This document shows, in pieces, positions 8,237-15,244 of a DNA stretch of 64,000 nt. The first letter of the stretch is position 1. Each line of letters opens with the position of its first letter. The stretch lies in the NCBI RefSeq assembly GCF_014773245.1, contig NZ_JACWMX010000003.1, positions 310,001 to 374,000 of the forward strand. Direction: 5' to 3'. Both the position numbers and the translations under genes were made by a program. Source of the stretch: Mucilaginibacter glaciei. Lineage in GTDB: Bacteria; Bacteroidota; Bacteroidia; Sphingobacteriales; Sphingobacteriaceae. The notes beneath the pieces were generated by a model. It was not told where the DNA came from, did no database searches, and saw only the letters and a program-made list of their open reading frames with translations.

Positions 8237-8722
8237 ATGGAATTTTCTTCACAATCAAGGGTTTGGGTCTATCAATCTGACAGGAAATTAACGCCTGAAG
8301 AAGGTGTGCAAATACAAACGCACCTGGACAATTTTACCCGTAGCTGGACAGCGCACAATAACCAATTAAAGGCCAAAGCCGAGATCCGCTATAACCGTTT
8401 TTTGGTGCTGATTGTTGACGAAACCCAGGCGGGTGCAAGTGGCTGCTCCATAGATAAATCGGTTAATTTTATGAAACAGCTGGAACAGCAGTTTGGAATT
8501 AATTTATTCGACCGTTTTAATCTTGCTTACCGTGATGGTGAAGAGATTAAATCGGTTCCCCGCCATCAGTTTGAAGATTTGCTTAAGGCAGGCACCATTC
8601 ATACAGAAACTATCGTGTTTAATAACCTTGCCCAAAATGTTGCCGAGTTGGAAACCAAGTGGGAGGTGCCATTTAAGGATAGCTGGCATATTCAGTTGTT
8701 TAGGGATCTGGTAGTTGCTTAA
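8237..8722 (+). CDS. Conserved Bacteroidota protein often named 'ABC transporter ATPase'
   Basis: This 161-residue cytosolic protein belongs, by resemblance, to a family found in Bacteroidota and commonly labelled 'ABC transporter ATPase'. It has features such as 'RVWVYQSDRKLTPEEG' (about residues 8-23), 'SWTAHNNQLKAKAEIRYNRFLVLIVDE' and 'SGCSIDKSVNFMKQLEQQFGINLFDR'. No Walker A (GxxxxGKS/T), Walker B or ABC signature is present, so the name is almost certainly wrong and the function is unknown. A conserved Cys (in SGCSID) could be functional. A TAAATTTG word ends 4 bases before the ATG, too close for a normal leader. Confidence 0.7.
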   Translation: MEFSSQSRVWVYQSDRKLTPEEGVQIQTHLDNFTRSWTAHNNQLKAKAEIRYNRFLVLIVDETQAGASGCSIDKSVNFMKQLEQQFGINLFDRFNLAYRDGEEIKSVPRHQFEDLLKAGTIHTETIVFNNLAQNVAELETKWEVPFKDSWHIQLFRDLVVA

Positions 8723-8739
8723 AATTATTAAATTTGTTT

Positions 8740-8931
8740 ATGACAACTTTCACAGTGCAAATTAATGATAGCGATGCGGAGGTGGTTTTAGCTGTTTTAA
8801 AGAAGTTTAAGGCTAAGATCACTCAAGTTCCGAAAGAAAGCGAACTTACTCTCGAGATAATGGAAGCATTGCATGAGGTTAAGCAAATGCGGCATGGTAA
8901 GTTAAAATCATTAAGCCTGGATGATATTTGA
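8740..8931 (+). CDS. Putative type II antitoxin (63 aa)
   Basis: This small acidic-plus-hydrophobic protein begins 'MTTFTVQINDSDAEVVLAVLKKFKAK', a beta-strand then helix as in RelB/ParD-like or DUF2683-like antitoxins, and ends in a charged tail that could wrap a toxin. I chose the ATG at 8740; a TTG two codons earlier is less likely. Its stop codon overlaps the ATG of the RelE-type gene by one base (TGATG), the arrangement expected of a toxin-antitoxin pair. The call rests mainly on this context. Confidence 0.6.
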   Translation: MTTFTVQINDSDAEVVLAVLKKFKAKITQVPKESELTLEIMEALHEVKQMRHGKLKSLSLDDI

Positions 8932-9266
8932 TGCCGCACACTATAATTTACTCATTCCGATTTATCAACAAAGCTAAAACTTTAAAAAAGAAACATTTAT
9001 CGTTGGTTTCTGACTTAGCAGAACTTGAAAAAGAATTGCTCATCAATCCCAAACAGGGCGATAATTTAGGAAGTGGGCTTTACAAAGTAAGGCTTGCAAT
9101 AAAAAGTAAAGGTAAAGGAAAGAGTGGGGGCTATAGGGTAATCACTTATTTGATAACTGAATCTGATCAAAGTATAACTATAAACATGCTGGCCCTTTAC
9201 GATAAGAGTGAAGAGGGTAGTATAAACAAAAGTCTGCTGCTGAAATTTATAAAGGAATTGTTTTAA
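8931..9266 (+). CDS. RelE/ParE-type toxin
   Basis: The 111-residue basic protein resembles the RelE/ParE toxin fold. It begins with a strand and helix 'IIYSFRFINKAKTLKKKH', then has the central strand 'GLYKVRLAIKSKGKGKSGGYRVITYL' (about residues 47-72) with Arg and Lys typical of ribosome- or gyrase-acting members, and then 'INMLALYDKSEEGSI'. It is probably a ribosome-dependent mRNA interferase or related inhibitor, neutralised by the upstream protein. The ATG overlaps the antitoxin stop. The next gene (YciI) begins 6 bases later and may share the transcript. Confidence 0.75.
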   Translation: MPHTIIYSFRFINKAKTLKKKHLSLVSDLAELEKELLINPKQGDNLGSGLYKVRLAIKSKGKGKSGGYRVITYLITESDQSITINMLALYDKSEEGSINKSLLLKFIKELF

Positions 9267-9272
9267 AAGATC

Positions 9273-9563
9273 ATGTTCATCATCAGTTTAAACTACATTG
9301 TTCCATTAGCGGAACTTGATCAGCACATGGAGGCCCATGTGAATTATCTGAAGAAATATTATAAAGCCGACGTATTCATCATGAGTGGCCGTAAAGTGCC
9401 GCGTACGGGTGGTATCATCATTGCCCAGGCAGATTCAAAAGAGATACTGCAAAAGATTATCGCCGAAGATCCGTTTCACAAATATCAATTGGCCGAGTTT
9501 ACCATTACGGAATTCCTGCCGTCCCAGTCACACCCGGACCTGAAAGGTCTGATCCGGAATTAA
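9273..9563 (+). CDS. YciI family protein
   Basis: This 96-residue protein of the YciI (YCII-related) family has a ferredoxin-like alpha-beta fold. It has the N-terminal strand 'MFIISLNYIVPLAELDQHMEAHVNYLKKYYK', including the family His in 'HVNYL', then 'VFIMSGRKVPRTGGIIIAQA' and the C-terminal 'FHKYQLAEFTITEF'. Members are small enzymes or accessory domains of mostly unknown role; the conserved His/Asp pair of the family suggests catalysis. It lies only 6 bases downstream of the RelE-type toxin. Confidence 0.85.
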   Translation: MFIISLNYIVPLAELDQHMEAHVNYLKKYYKADVFIMSGRKVPRTGGIIIAQADSKEILQKIIAEDPFHKYQLAEFTITEFLPSQSHPDLKGLIRN

Positions 9564-9575
9564 TCGGCAGCATTG

Positions 9576-10122
9576 CTATTGGGCAATATTAAATGATCCA
9601 ATAACGGTATGTTTGGTGCCGTCGCCATCGTCGGTAGCTAATACTTTGAAGTAACCGCGAATGTGGTATGACTTATCTATTTTGACAAAAGTTGTGGTCT
9701 TTACTTTACCGCCGCCATCATCTGCCAGCTTGAAATTTTTGTAAAGCAAACCTAACAGGTCATTAGCTCTTTCTCCCTTACTTATCGCACTGAAATTTAG
9801 CTGGAAGGTTACTTCTGGTGTGGTTTGGCTTGCAAGGATCTGGGTGTAACCTGTAGTTGCTTGTGCGTCCGGAGCGGTAACAATTGCAGTAGGGGCAGTT
9901 AAGGTAACGGTTTCGCCGCCATCTACCTGGAATACGATGGTGTTGACTGCGCCTATCGGTATGGTATAAGTAGCGTCCACCGGCGGATCGATGCCGTTGT
10001 CAACTTTCAATAGGTGTTCCCGTAGTTATAGCTTTAGAGGGGTATATAGGCGGATCTTTTTTGCAGCCGCTCACAAGTACAGCAATTATGCAGAGAAAAA
10101 AAAAGGCAGGTAGCAGCCTCAT
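9576..10122 (-). pseudogene. Lipoprotein gene split by a frameshift
   Basis: Two overlapping minus-strand frames together make one lipoprotein. The upstream frame (10122 down to 10000) encodes a lipoprotein signal, 'MRLLPAFFFLCIIAVLVSGCKKDPP', with lipobox LVSGC, and stops after 40 residues. The downstream frame (open from about 10040, ATG at 10010, down to 9576) encodes a 144-residue body with beta-rich segments such as 'YTIPIGAVNTIVFQVDGGETVTLTAP', with no signal peptide. A one-base change near 10010-10045 would join them. A body without a signal and a signal without a body are unlikely to be separate genes. It may be a true pseudogene, a phase-variable gene or a sequencing error. The body's function is unknown. 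Confidence 0.6.
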
Positions 10123-10177
10123 AATTAAGTAGATTGGTAAGGCTAATTTAAGAAGTTTTAGATAATAAAAGAGGCAG

Positions 10178-10200
10178 GTCATCCTGAATTTCAGGATCTC
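10178..10200. repeat. REP-like inverted repeat (GTCATCCTGA type)
   Basis: The arms ATCCTGA and TCAGGAT flank three bases, preceded by GTC and followed by CTC. This resembles a short dispersed inverted repeat often seen between genes in Bacteroidota genomes. Only one copy was noticed in this window, so the repeat status is from memory of the word, not shown here. Confidence 0.4.
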
Positions 10201-10279
10201 GCAGGCTGACAACTTCCTACTATGTACCTGTGAGTGGGATGCCGAAAGAAATTAGGCGTGACGTGATTATATATATCCT

Positions 10280-11020
10280 TTAAAAATCTAACGGGCCCAT
10301 CCTGCGCATATTTGCCCGTATAAGGTATTGCCTGCGTTTAAGATATTTGGTTGGATGCGTTGCCGACCATTTAAGCGGACTTGGGAAAATTACCGCTATG
10401 GCAGCTGCCTGCCGGTTGGTAAGGTTAGCCGCAGGCTTATGAAAGTACGCTTGCGATGCGGCTTCGATACCGTAAATGCCGTCGCCCATTTCAATTACGT
10501 TAAGGTAAACTTCCATGATGCGTTTCTTGCTCCAGAAGGTTTCTATCAACACGGTAAACCAAGCCTCGAACCCTTTGCGGACAAAGGAGCGGCCGGGATA
10601 TAAGAATACGTTCTTGGCCGTTTGCTGGCTGATGGTGCTGCCGCCAATCAGCTTTTTGCTTTTCTGGTTCTTAATTATGGCTTTTTGGATAGCGTGGAAA
10701 TCAAAGCCATGGTTTTCCAGAAAAGTTTGGTCTTCGGCGGCAATGGCAGCGCGCTTCATGGGGTCGGCAATATTATTGAAACTCACCCATTTTTTATCAA
10801 CCTTCCAGTCCAACCCGCGGCCTTTGCGCTCAAAGCCGCGCTGTACCATTAACCAGGTAAAGGGTGGGTTTACAAAGCGATATAATAGCACGCCAGATAA
10901 ACTTGCCACCACAAAAACGATCACAGCCAGTTTAACAACCCGCCAAACAAGTTTAAAAAAACTGCCCAATTTTGATCCGGATTTTGCCGACCGGGAGTTT
11001 GTTTTTGTTGTGCGTTTCAC
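10280..11020 (-). CDS. mtgA: Monofunctional peptidoglycan transglycosylase
   Basis: MtgA polymerises lipid II into glycan strands at the outer face of the inner membrane. The 246-residue protein has a basic N-terminus, one membrane helix (about residues 30-50) and a GT51 domain. GT51 motifs are visible in order: 'AAEDQTFLENHGFDF' with the catalytic Glu (about 92-106), 'GGSTISQQTAKN', 'RKGFEAWFTVLIE', and 'KKRIMEVYLNVIEMG'. No penicillin-binding domain follows, which makes it the monofunctional form. It lies downstream of rplI with a hairpin terminator between them, so it may be expressed by readthrough or from a weak promoter. Confidence 0.93.
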   Translation of the reverse strand: MKRTTKTNSRSAKSGSKLGSFFKLVWRVVKLAVIVFVVASLSGVLLYRFVNPPFTWLMVQRGFERKGRGLDWKVDKKWVSFNNIADPMKRAAIAAEDQTFLENHGFDFHAIQKAIIKNQKSKKLIGGSTISQQTAKNVFLYPGRSFVRKGFEAWFTVLIETFWSKKRIMEVYLNVIEMGDGIYGIEAASQAYFHKPAANLTNRQAAAIAVIFPSPLKWSATHPTKYLKRRQYLIRANMRRMGPLDF

Positions 11021-11044
11021 GTTTATGCTATCTGTTTAAATAAC

Positions 11045-11075
11045 AAAGGGCGCCTGGTAAAACCAAACACCCTTT
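11045..11075 (-). terminator. Hairpin after rplI
   Basis: A 13-base-pair stem (AAAGGG... arms, three G-T wobble pairs) with a five-base loop lies between the rplI stop and the mtgA start. On the minus strand only a short T-rich tail follows, so termination is probably partial. Confidence 0.55.
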
Positions 11076-11101
11076 TATAATTCTAATTTCGGTAAAGCTA
11101 A

Positions 11102-11545
11102 TTACTCAGCAACTACTGAAAAAGGAACCTGTACTTTCACTTCTTTGTGCAGGTTAACTATTGCGGTGTAATCCCCAACAAATTTAGGCTCCTGATCAAA
11201 AGTGATACGGCGACGGTCAACTTCAAAACCTTCTTTCTTCAAGGCATCAGCTACCTGGATGGTATTGATAGCACCGAAGATTTTGCCGGTTTCGCCAGCT
11301 TTAGCACCGATAGTAAGTTTAACACCTTCTAAACGGGCTGCGATAGCGTCAGCGTCTTTACGTATTTTATCTTGTTTGAACTGGGCTTGTTTTAAGTTTT
11401 CTGCTAAAACTTTACGAGCACTTACAGTTGCTAATGTTGCGTAACCTTTAGGGATAAGAAAGTTGCGGCCATAACCTGGCTTTACATTCACTACATCGTC
11501 TTTATCGCCGAGGTTTTTTACGTCTTGTTTTAAAATAACTTCCAT
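11102..11545 (-). CDS. rplI: 50S ribosomal protein L9
   Basis: L9 binds 23S rRNA at the base of the L1 stalk. The 147-residue length is normal. The N-terminal domain has the family signature 'VNVKPGYGRNFLIPKGYA' (about residues 20-37), followed by the long connecting helix and a C-terminal domain ending 'EVKVQVPFSVVAE'. It is the last gene of the rpsF-rpsR-rplI operon, 15 bases after rpsR, an order conserved in many bacteria. Confidence 0.98.
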   Translation of the reverse strand: MEVILKQDVKNLGDKDDVVNVKPGYGRNFLIPKGYATLATVSARKVLAENLKQAQFKQDKIRKDADAIAARLEGVKLTIGAKAGETGKIFGAINTIQVADALKKEGFEVDRRRITFDQEPKFVGDYTAIVNLHKEVKVQVPFSVVAE

Positions 11546-11560
11546 TTTATTTACCTCCGA

Positions 11561-11824
11561 TTATTTTAATGAGTCTGTAACATAAGGTAATAAACCGATA
11601 TGGCGTGAGCGTTTAACCGCTTGTGCCACTTTACGCTGGAACTTCAAAGAAGTACCTGTTAAACGGCGGGGTAATAATTTACCCTGATCGTTAATGAACT
11701 TTAATAAAAAGTTAGCGTCTTTGTAATCGATATACTTAATACCATTCTTTTTAAAACGGCAGTATTTTTTACGGTTATCCTCCACCTTAGGAGCGGTAAC
11801 GTATTTAATTTGGTCGTTTGCCAT
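11561..11824 (-). CDS. rpsR: 30S ribosomal protein S18
   Basis: S18 forms a heterodimer with S6 on the 30S platform. The 87 residues contain the conserved core 'KYCRFKKNGIKYIDYKDANFLLKFINDQGKLLPRRLTGTS', including the PRRLTGT segment that contacts rRNA. Its ATG overlaps the rpsF stop by one base (TAATG), which suggests coupled synthesis of the two partners. Confidence 0.98.
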   Translation of the reverse strand: MANDQIKYVTAPKVEDNRKKYCRFKKNGIKYIDYKDANFLLKFINDQGKLLPRRLTGTSLKFQRKVAQAVKRSRHIGLLPYVTDSLK

Positions 11825-12189
11825 TAGTTGTTTTCCTCCACTTTAGCTGCAGGTTTTTTGTTGAAAGCACCGCTGCGTTTTTTATCATTGTAAGCAATGG
11901 CATGTTTATCCAAAGCAATGGTAAGGAAGCGCAAAACACGCTCATCGCGCCTTAATTCAACTTCCAGTTTGTTAATTAAATCACCCGGAGCCTTGAATTC
12001 AGTTAAGTGATAGTACCCTGTAGTTTTCTTCTGAATAGGGTACGCTAATTTTCTCAAACCCCAATTATCCTCCTGGACAATTTCGGCTCCGCCATCAGTT
12101 AAAGTTTTGCTGTATTTGGCAATTGCCTCTTTAGCAGTCTCATCTGATAACAACGGGGTTAGAACGATCACGATTTCGTACTGTTGCAT
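11824..12189 (-). CDS. rpsF: 30S ribosomal protein S6
   Basis: S6 is a 30S platform protein. The 121-residue sequence begins 'MQQYEIVIVLTPLLSDE' and has the typical 'EDNWGLRKLAYPIQKKTTGYYHLTEF' segment (about residues 40-65), the S6 beta-strand that meets S18. The C-terminal tail is basic and Ala/Lys-rich. It is the first gene of the operon with a perfect Bacteroidota promoter 44 bases upstream. Confidence 0.98.
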   Translation of the reverse strand: MQQYEIVIVLTPLLSDETAKEAIAKYSKTLTDGGAEIVQEDNWGLRKLAYPIQKKTTGYYHLTEFKAPGDLINKLEVELRRDERVLRFLTIALDKHAIAYNDKKRSGAFNKKPAAKVEENN

Positions 12190-12232
12190 TATTATTTGAT
12201 TTTTAATTATTTATCCCTGTATATCGGGGCTG

Positions 12233-12263
12233 CAAATGTAGTAAGAATTATTTAAACAACAAA
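12233..12263 (-). promoter_or_regulatory. Promoter of the rpsF-rpsR-rplI operon
   Basis: On the minus strand TTTG, exactly 19 bases, then TACATTTG forms a perfect match to the Bacteroidota housekeeping promoter. The expected transcript start leaves a leader of about 35 bases before rpsF. Confidence 0.8.
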
Positions 12264-12509
12264 TACCTGTATAGCTAAAATGCGCGTAATTTAAATAATC
12301 TGATAATCAATACCATGAACTGATAAATGTGGTGTTTTCCGCTTTTCGTCGTCGTTGATAAACCTTGCTTTTTTGATTGTGATTTTATGCAGGCTTTTCC
12401 TTGCAATTGGTAATGATTTAGTAATGATTAGGTTATATAAACGTTAAAACTTTTGGTGTGCTTTACAAGTATCTTATAGTACGCAGTTTTTAATTTAAAC
12501 CCCATTGTT

Positions 12510-12755
12510 ATGCAGTTTTCAGAAAGCAGGTACCAGGAAGCAGGACACGAAGTTTTTAAGTACGACACCTTGTTTTTACAAGCACCTGATGAAGAGGAAG
12601 AGCCTATAGAGGGCGACTGGAATGACGAAGACGACGAAGATTTTGACGATCGGCTGGAAGCGGAAAACGACACCCGGGAAATTCGTGTAGGGGATGATGT
12701 GCGCGAGCCCGACCCTGAAGATGACGACCACCTGCCGGATGATGATCTGCAATAG
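12510..12755 (+). CDS. Small highly acidic protein
   Basis: I do not recognise a family. The 81-residue product has a short N-terminal part (about 27 residues, 'MQFSESRYQEAGHEVFKYDTLF...') and then an acidic tail of Asp and Glu: 34 of 81 residues are D or E. Such tails occur in DNA-mimic, chaperone-like and delta-subunit-like proteins. It lies 72 bases before dnaX on the same strand and may share its promoter. The acidic codons are regular and the frame is intact, so I think it is expressed. Confidence 0.6.
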   Translation: MQFSESRYQEAGHEVFKYDTLFLQAPDEEEEPIEGDWNDEDDEDFDDRLEAENDTREIRVGDDVREPDPEDDDHLPDDDLQ

Positions 12756-12827
12756 GGCGACCTCTGATTTATTCACAATCCTGATTTGAGGTTTTAAGTT
12801 TATGCAATTGTTGCTAACTTAGTAGCT

Positions 12828-14654
12828 GTGGATAATTTCATAGTTTCAGCACGTAAATACCGCCCGGCAACATTTGAAACCGTTGTTGGCCAGCAGCATA
12901 TCACTAATACGTTAAAAAACGCTATTAAGAATAATCAGCTGGCGCAGGCGTTTTTATTCTGCGGGCCGCGTGGAGTAGGTAAAACTACCTGTGCCCGTAT
13001 CCTGGCTAAAACTATCAATTGTACCGATCTGCAACCCAACGGCGAAGCCTGTGGTCATTGCGATAGTTGCCGCGCCTTCCAAAACGGAAACTCGTTTAAC
13101 GTGCATGAACTGGATGCGGCATCAAACAACTCGGTTGATGATATCCGCAGCCTGATAGAGCAGGTGCGCATACCGCCGCAAGCGGCCCGCTATAAAGTAT
13201 ATATTATTGATGAGGTGCACATGCTATCGCAGGCGGCGTTCAACGCATTCCTGAAAACGCTGGAAGAGCCACCTAATTACGCCATATTTATATTGGCCAC
13301 AACCGAGAAGCACAAGATCCTACCCACCATATTATCGCGTTGCCAGATCTTTGATTTTAACCGCATCCGGGTAGAGGATATGGCCGGCCACCTGGCTAAC
13401 ATCGCCCAAAAGGAAAACATCAGTTATGAGCCGGATGGTTTGCACATCATCGCCCAGAAAGCCGATGGCGGGTTGCGTGATGCGCTCTCTATGTTCGATC
13501 AGATAGTAAGCTTTAGCGGCGGCAACGTAACCTACCGCTCAGTTATCGATAATTTGAACATACTCGATTACGATTACTACTTTAACGTTACCGATAAATT
13601 GCTGGAAGAGGACAGTGCACAATCACTGTTGCTTTTTGACGAGATCCTGTCCAAAGGGTTTGATGGCGCGCACTTTATCTCCGGCCTGAGCGAGCATTTC
13701 CGGAACGTGCTGGTTGGTAAAGACGCATCTACCGTAAAATTGTTAGAAGTAAGTGAGAGTATAAAAGCCCGTTACCTGCAACAATCGCAGGCGGCCAGCG
13801 TGTCGTTCCTGCTTTCGGCCATGAATATTGCTAACCAATGCGATATCAGCTACAAGCAAAGCAAAAACCAAAGGTTGCAGGTTGAGTTGGCTTTACTGAA
13901 GATGAGCCATCTGCAATCGGTTTTTAATATGGCATCCGCGCCAATGCCGCAAACAGTAGCTGCCCCAAACGGGGAGCTAAAAAAAAAACCTGATACCTCA
14001 GTAAATCCGGATCAAAAACCGGCGAATGACGAGGTTTCGATAATGCGCGATGCGCCTATCACGTACCATACAACCGTGGCGGCTAAGTTGCCTGAAGCGG
14101 AGGTAAAGACCGCCCCTGTTGCAGAAATAAAAGAAAATGTACCGGCAGAGAAGCCAAAAGTATTTATCCCGAACCTTCACGCGGCAGCTACGTCGGTCAA
14201 AATTCCGTCACTGAAAGATCTAACCAAAAAACTTGAAGAAGAAGCTTTGGTAGAAGAGGACCCCTATTTAAAAGGAAACGATAAACAAGCTTTTACGATA
14301 GATGATTTTCTGAAATTATGGACCGCCCATGGCGCTAAATTAAAGGCTGAAGGTAAGCCTGTTACCCTATTTGGCATTTTCACCAATGTAACGCCTATAG
14401 TTTTGGGCCCGGAGAATTTTGAGGTATTGGTGTCAAACAAAATTCAGGAGGTTGCATTCAGAGATGAACGCCCTTATCTGCTCAACTTTTTACGCACCAG
14501 TTTAAAGAACTTTAGTATCGAAGTAAACGCGAGGGTTGAAGAGGTAACTACGGTGCGGAAACCCTACACGGCTGCCGAAAAATTCCAATATATGGTCGGC
14601 AAAAACCCACAATTGATTGATTTAAAGAACAGGTTTAACCTGGAGTTTGATTAA
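12828..14654 (+). CDS. dnaX: DNA polymerase III subunit gamma/tau
   Basis: This is the clamp-loader ATPase (tau, 608 residues), starting at GTG. Domain I has 'RKYRPATFETVVGQ' and Walker A 'GPRGVGKT' (residues 46-53). It also has a four-Cys zinc site (C65...'ACGHCDSC'), the DExx-like 'IIDEVHML', and sensor/Arg-finger segment 'TTEKHKILPTILSRCQIFDF'. Domain III ends near residue 370. A Pro/Lys-rich linker and a C-terminal tau domain (about 485-608) follow. At codons 384-387 the message has ten A in a row, and a -1 shift gives stop TGA after one more codon, so a 388-residue gamma-like form is possible. GTG was chosen because it precedes the conserved N-terminus directly. Confidence 0.95.
   Translation: MDNFIVSARKYRPATFETVVGQQHITNTLKNAIKNNQLAQAFLFCGPRGVGKTTCARILAKTINCTDLQPNGEACGHCDSCRAFQNGNSFNVHELDAASNNSVDDIRSLIEQVRIPPQAARYKVYIIDEVHMLSQAAFNAFLKTLEEPPNYAIFILATTEKHKILPTILSRCQIFDFNRIRVEDMAGHLANIAQKENISYEPDGLHIIAQKADGGLRDALSMFDQIVSFSGGNVTYRSVIDNLNILDYDYYFNVTDKLLEEDSAQSLLLFDEILSKGFDGAHFISGLSEHFRNVLVGKDASTVKLLEVSESIKARYLQQSQAASVSFLLSAMNIANQCDISYKQSKNQRLQVELALLKMSHLQSVFNMASAPMPQTVAAPNGELKKKPDTSVNPDQKPANDEVSIMRDAPITYHTTVAAKLPEAEVKTAPVAEIKENVPAEKPKVFIPNLHAAATSVKIPSLKDLTKKLEEEALVEEDPYLKGNDKQAFTIDDFLKLWTAHGAKLKAEGKPVTLFGIFTNVTPIVLGPENFEVLVSNKIQEVAFRDERPYLLNFLRTSLKNFSIEVNARVEEVTTVRKPYTAAEKFQYMVGKNPQLIDLKNRFNLEFD
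13979..13993 (+). other. Candidate slippage site in dnaX (A10 then shifted TGA)
   Basis: Ten consecutive A span codons CTA-AAA-AAA-AAA. In the -1 frame, or with one added A in the transcript, the next codons are ACC TGA. The result would be a protein ending at residue 388, right after the clamp-loader domains. The layout is like dnaX of E. coli (ribosomal -1 frameshift) and Thermus thermophilus (transcriptional slippage on a run of A). The sequence shows the site; use of it is inferred. Confidence 0.55.
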
Positions 14655-14682
14655 AACTTGTTTTACCTGCCAAGGTTATCAT

Positions 14683-14723
14683 AAACTAAAAAGGCTGCTA
14701 TTTGATAGCAGCCTTTTTAGTTT
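14683..14723. terminator. Bidirectional terminator between dnaX and the acidic protein gene
   Basis: A perfect 18-base-pair stem (AAACTAAAAAGGCTGCTA and its complement) with a five-base loop lies between two convergent genes. A-rich and T-rich stem ends give a T run on each strand, so it can end both transcripts. Confidence 0.9.
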
Positions 14724-14731
14724 ATTGTAGA

Positions 14732-15166
14732 TTATATGGAATTGCCCGGTGTATCGTTTTTAGGATAACCTTCTTCGTCTAAATCATCGCGATCATCTTC
14801 CGGTGTGTGTGCCAGGGCTTCATCGCGGGGGTTAAGTTCTACTATTTTGCCGCTGTCAATGTGCATGCCCAAGGCATCGGCGTCAGTTTCTATTGAGCGG
14901 TTTGCATCATATTCGCCATTTACATCATACGGGTTGGCTTCGTCGTAAGTAGAATCCATATCCTCACCATTTTTTACGGTAGTGTCATATGGGTCGGGGT
15001 GGTCGTAATCGGGGTTATCACCTTTTACGTCGTACTCAAAACTGTTGTTTTTTTCGTCGTAATTGAGGTTTTCAAGCTCGCCGGTCTCATCTAGTTCACT
15101 GTCTGATGGGGTTACAAGGTCTTCCGGGTCAACACTAAATTCTGGTTTTTTATCTTCAGGTGTCAT
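14732..15166 (-). CDS. Acidic hypothetical protein
   Basis: No family is recognised. The 144-residue product is rich in Asp, Glu, Asn and Tyr, with repeated DPYD/NPYD-like words ('DHPDPYDTTVKNG', 'DEANPYDVNGEYDANR'), and has no signal peptide. It looks largely disordered and soluble. It is convergent with dnaX across a strong two-way terminator. A perfect 14-base palindrome lies 15 bases before its start. Confidence 0.55.
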   Translation of the reverse strand: MTPEDKKPEFSVDPEDLVTPSDSELDETGELENLNYDEKNNSFEYDVKGDNPDYDHPDPYDTTVKNGEDMDSTYDEANPYDVNGEYDANRSIETDADALGMHIDSGKIVELNPRDEALAHTPEDDRDDLDEEGYPKNDTPGNSI

Positions 15167-15181
15167 AGGTAGTTTATTTTA

Positions 15182-15195
15182 GTATACATGTATAC
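15182..15195. promoter_or_regulatory. 14-base perfect palindrome upstream of acidic protein gene
   Basis: GTATACATGTATAC reads the same on both strands and lies 15 bases before the start codon. It could be an operator for a dimeric repressor. Nothing else supports this. Confidence 0.3.
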
Positions 15196-15244
15196 GTTAA
15201 AAACCCTGCCAAAAACAAAAAGGAATAGAAATATTAACTTGGGC

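Noticed and set aside
8740..9266. Toxin-antitoxin pair as a sign of a mobile island
   Set aside because: No integrase, att repeat, tRNA junction or change in base use was seen around it.
10515..11039. 174-codon open frame opposite mtgA
   Set aside because: It overlaps nearly the whole mtgA gene, which has all GT51 motifs; its protein has no recognisable features.
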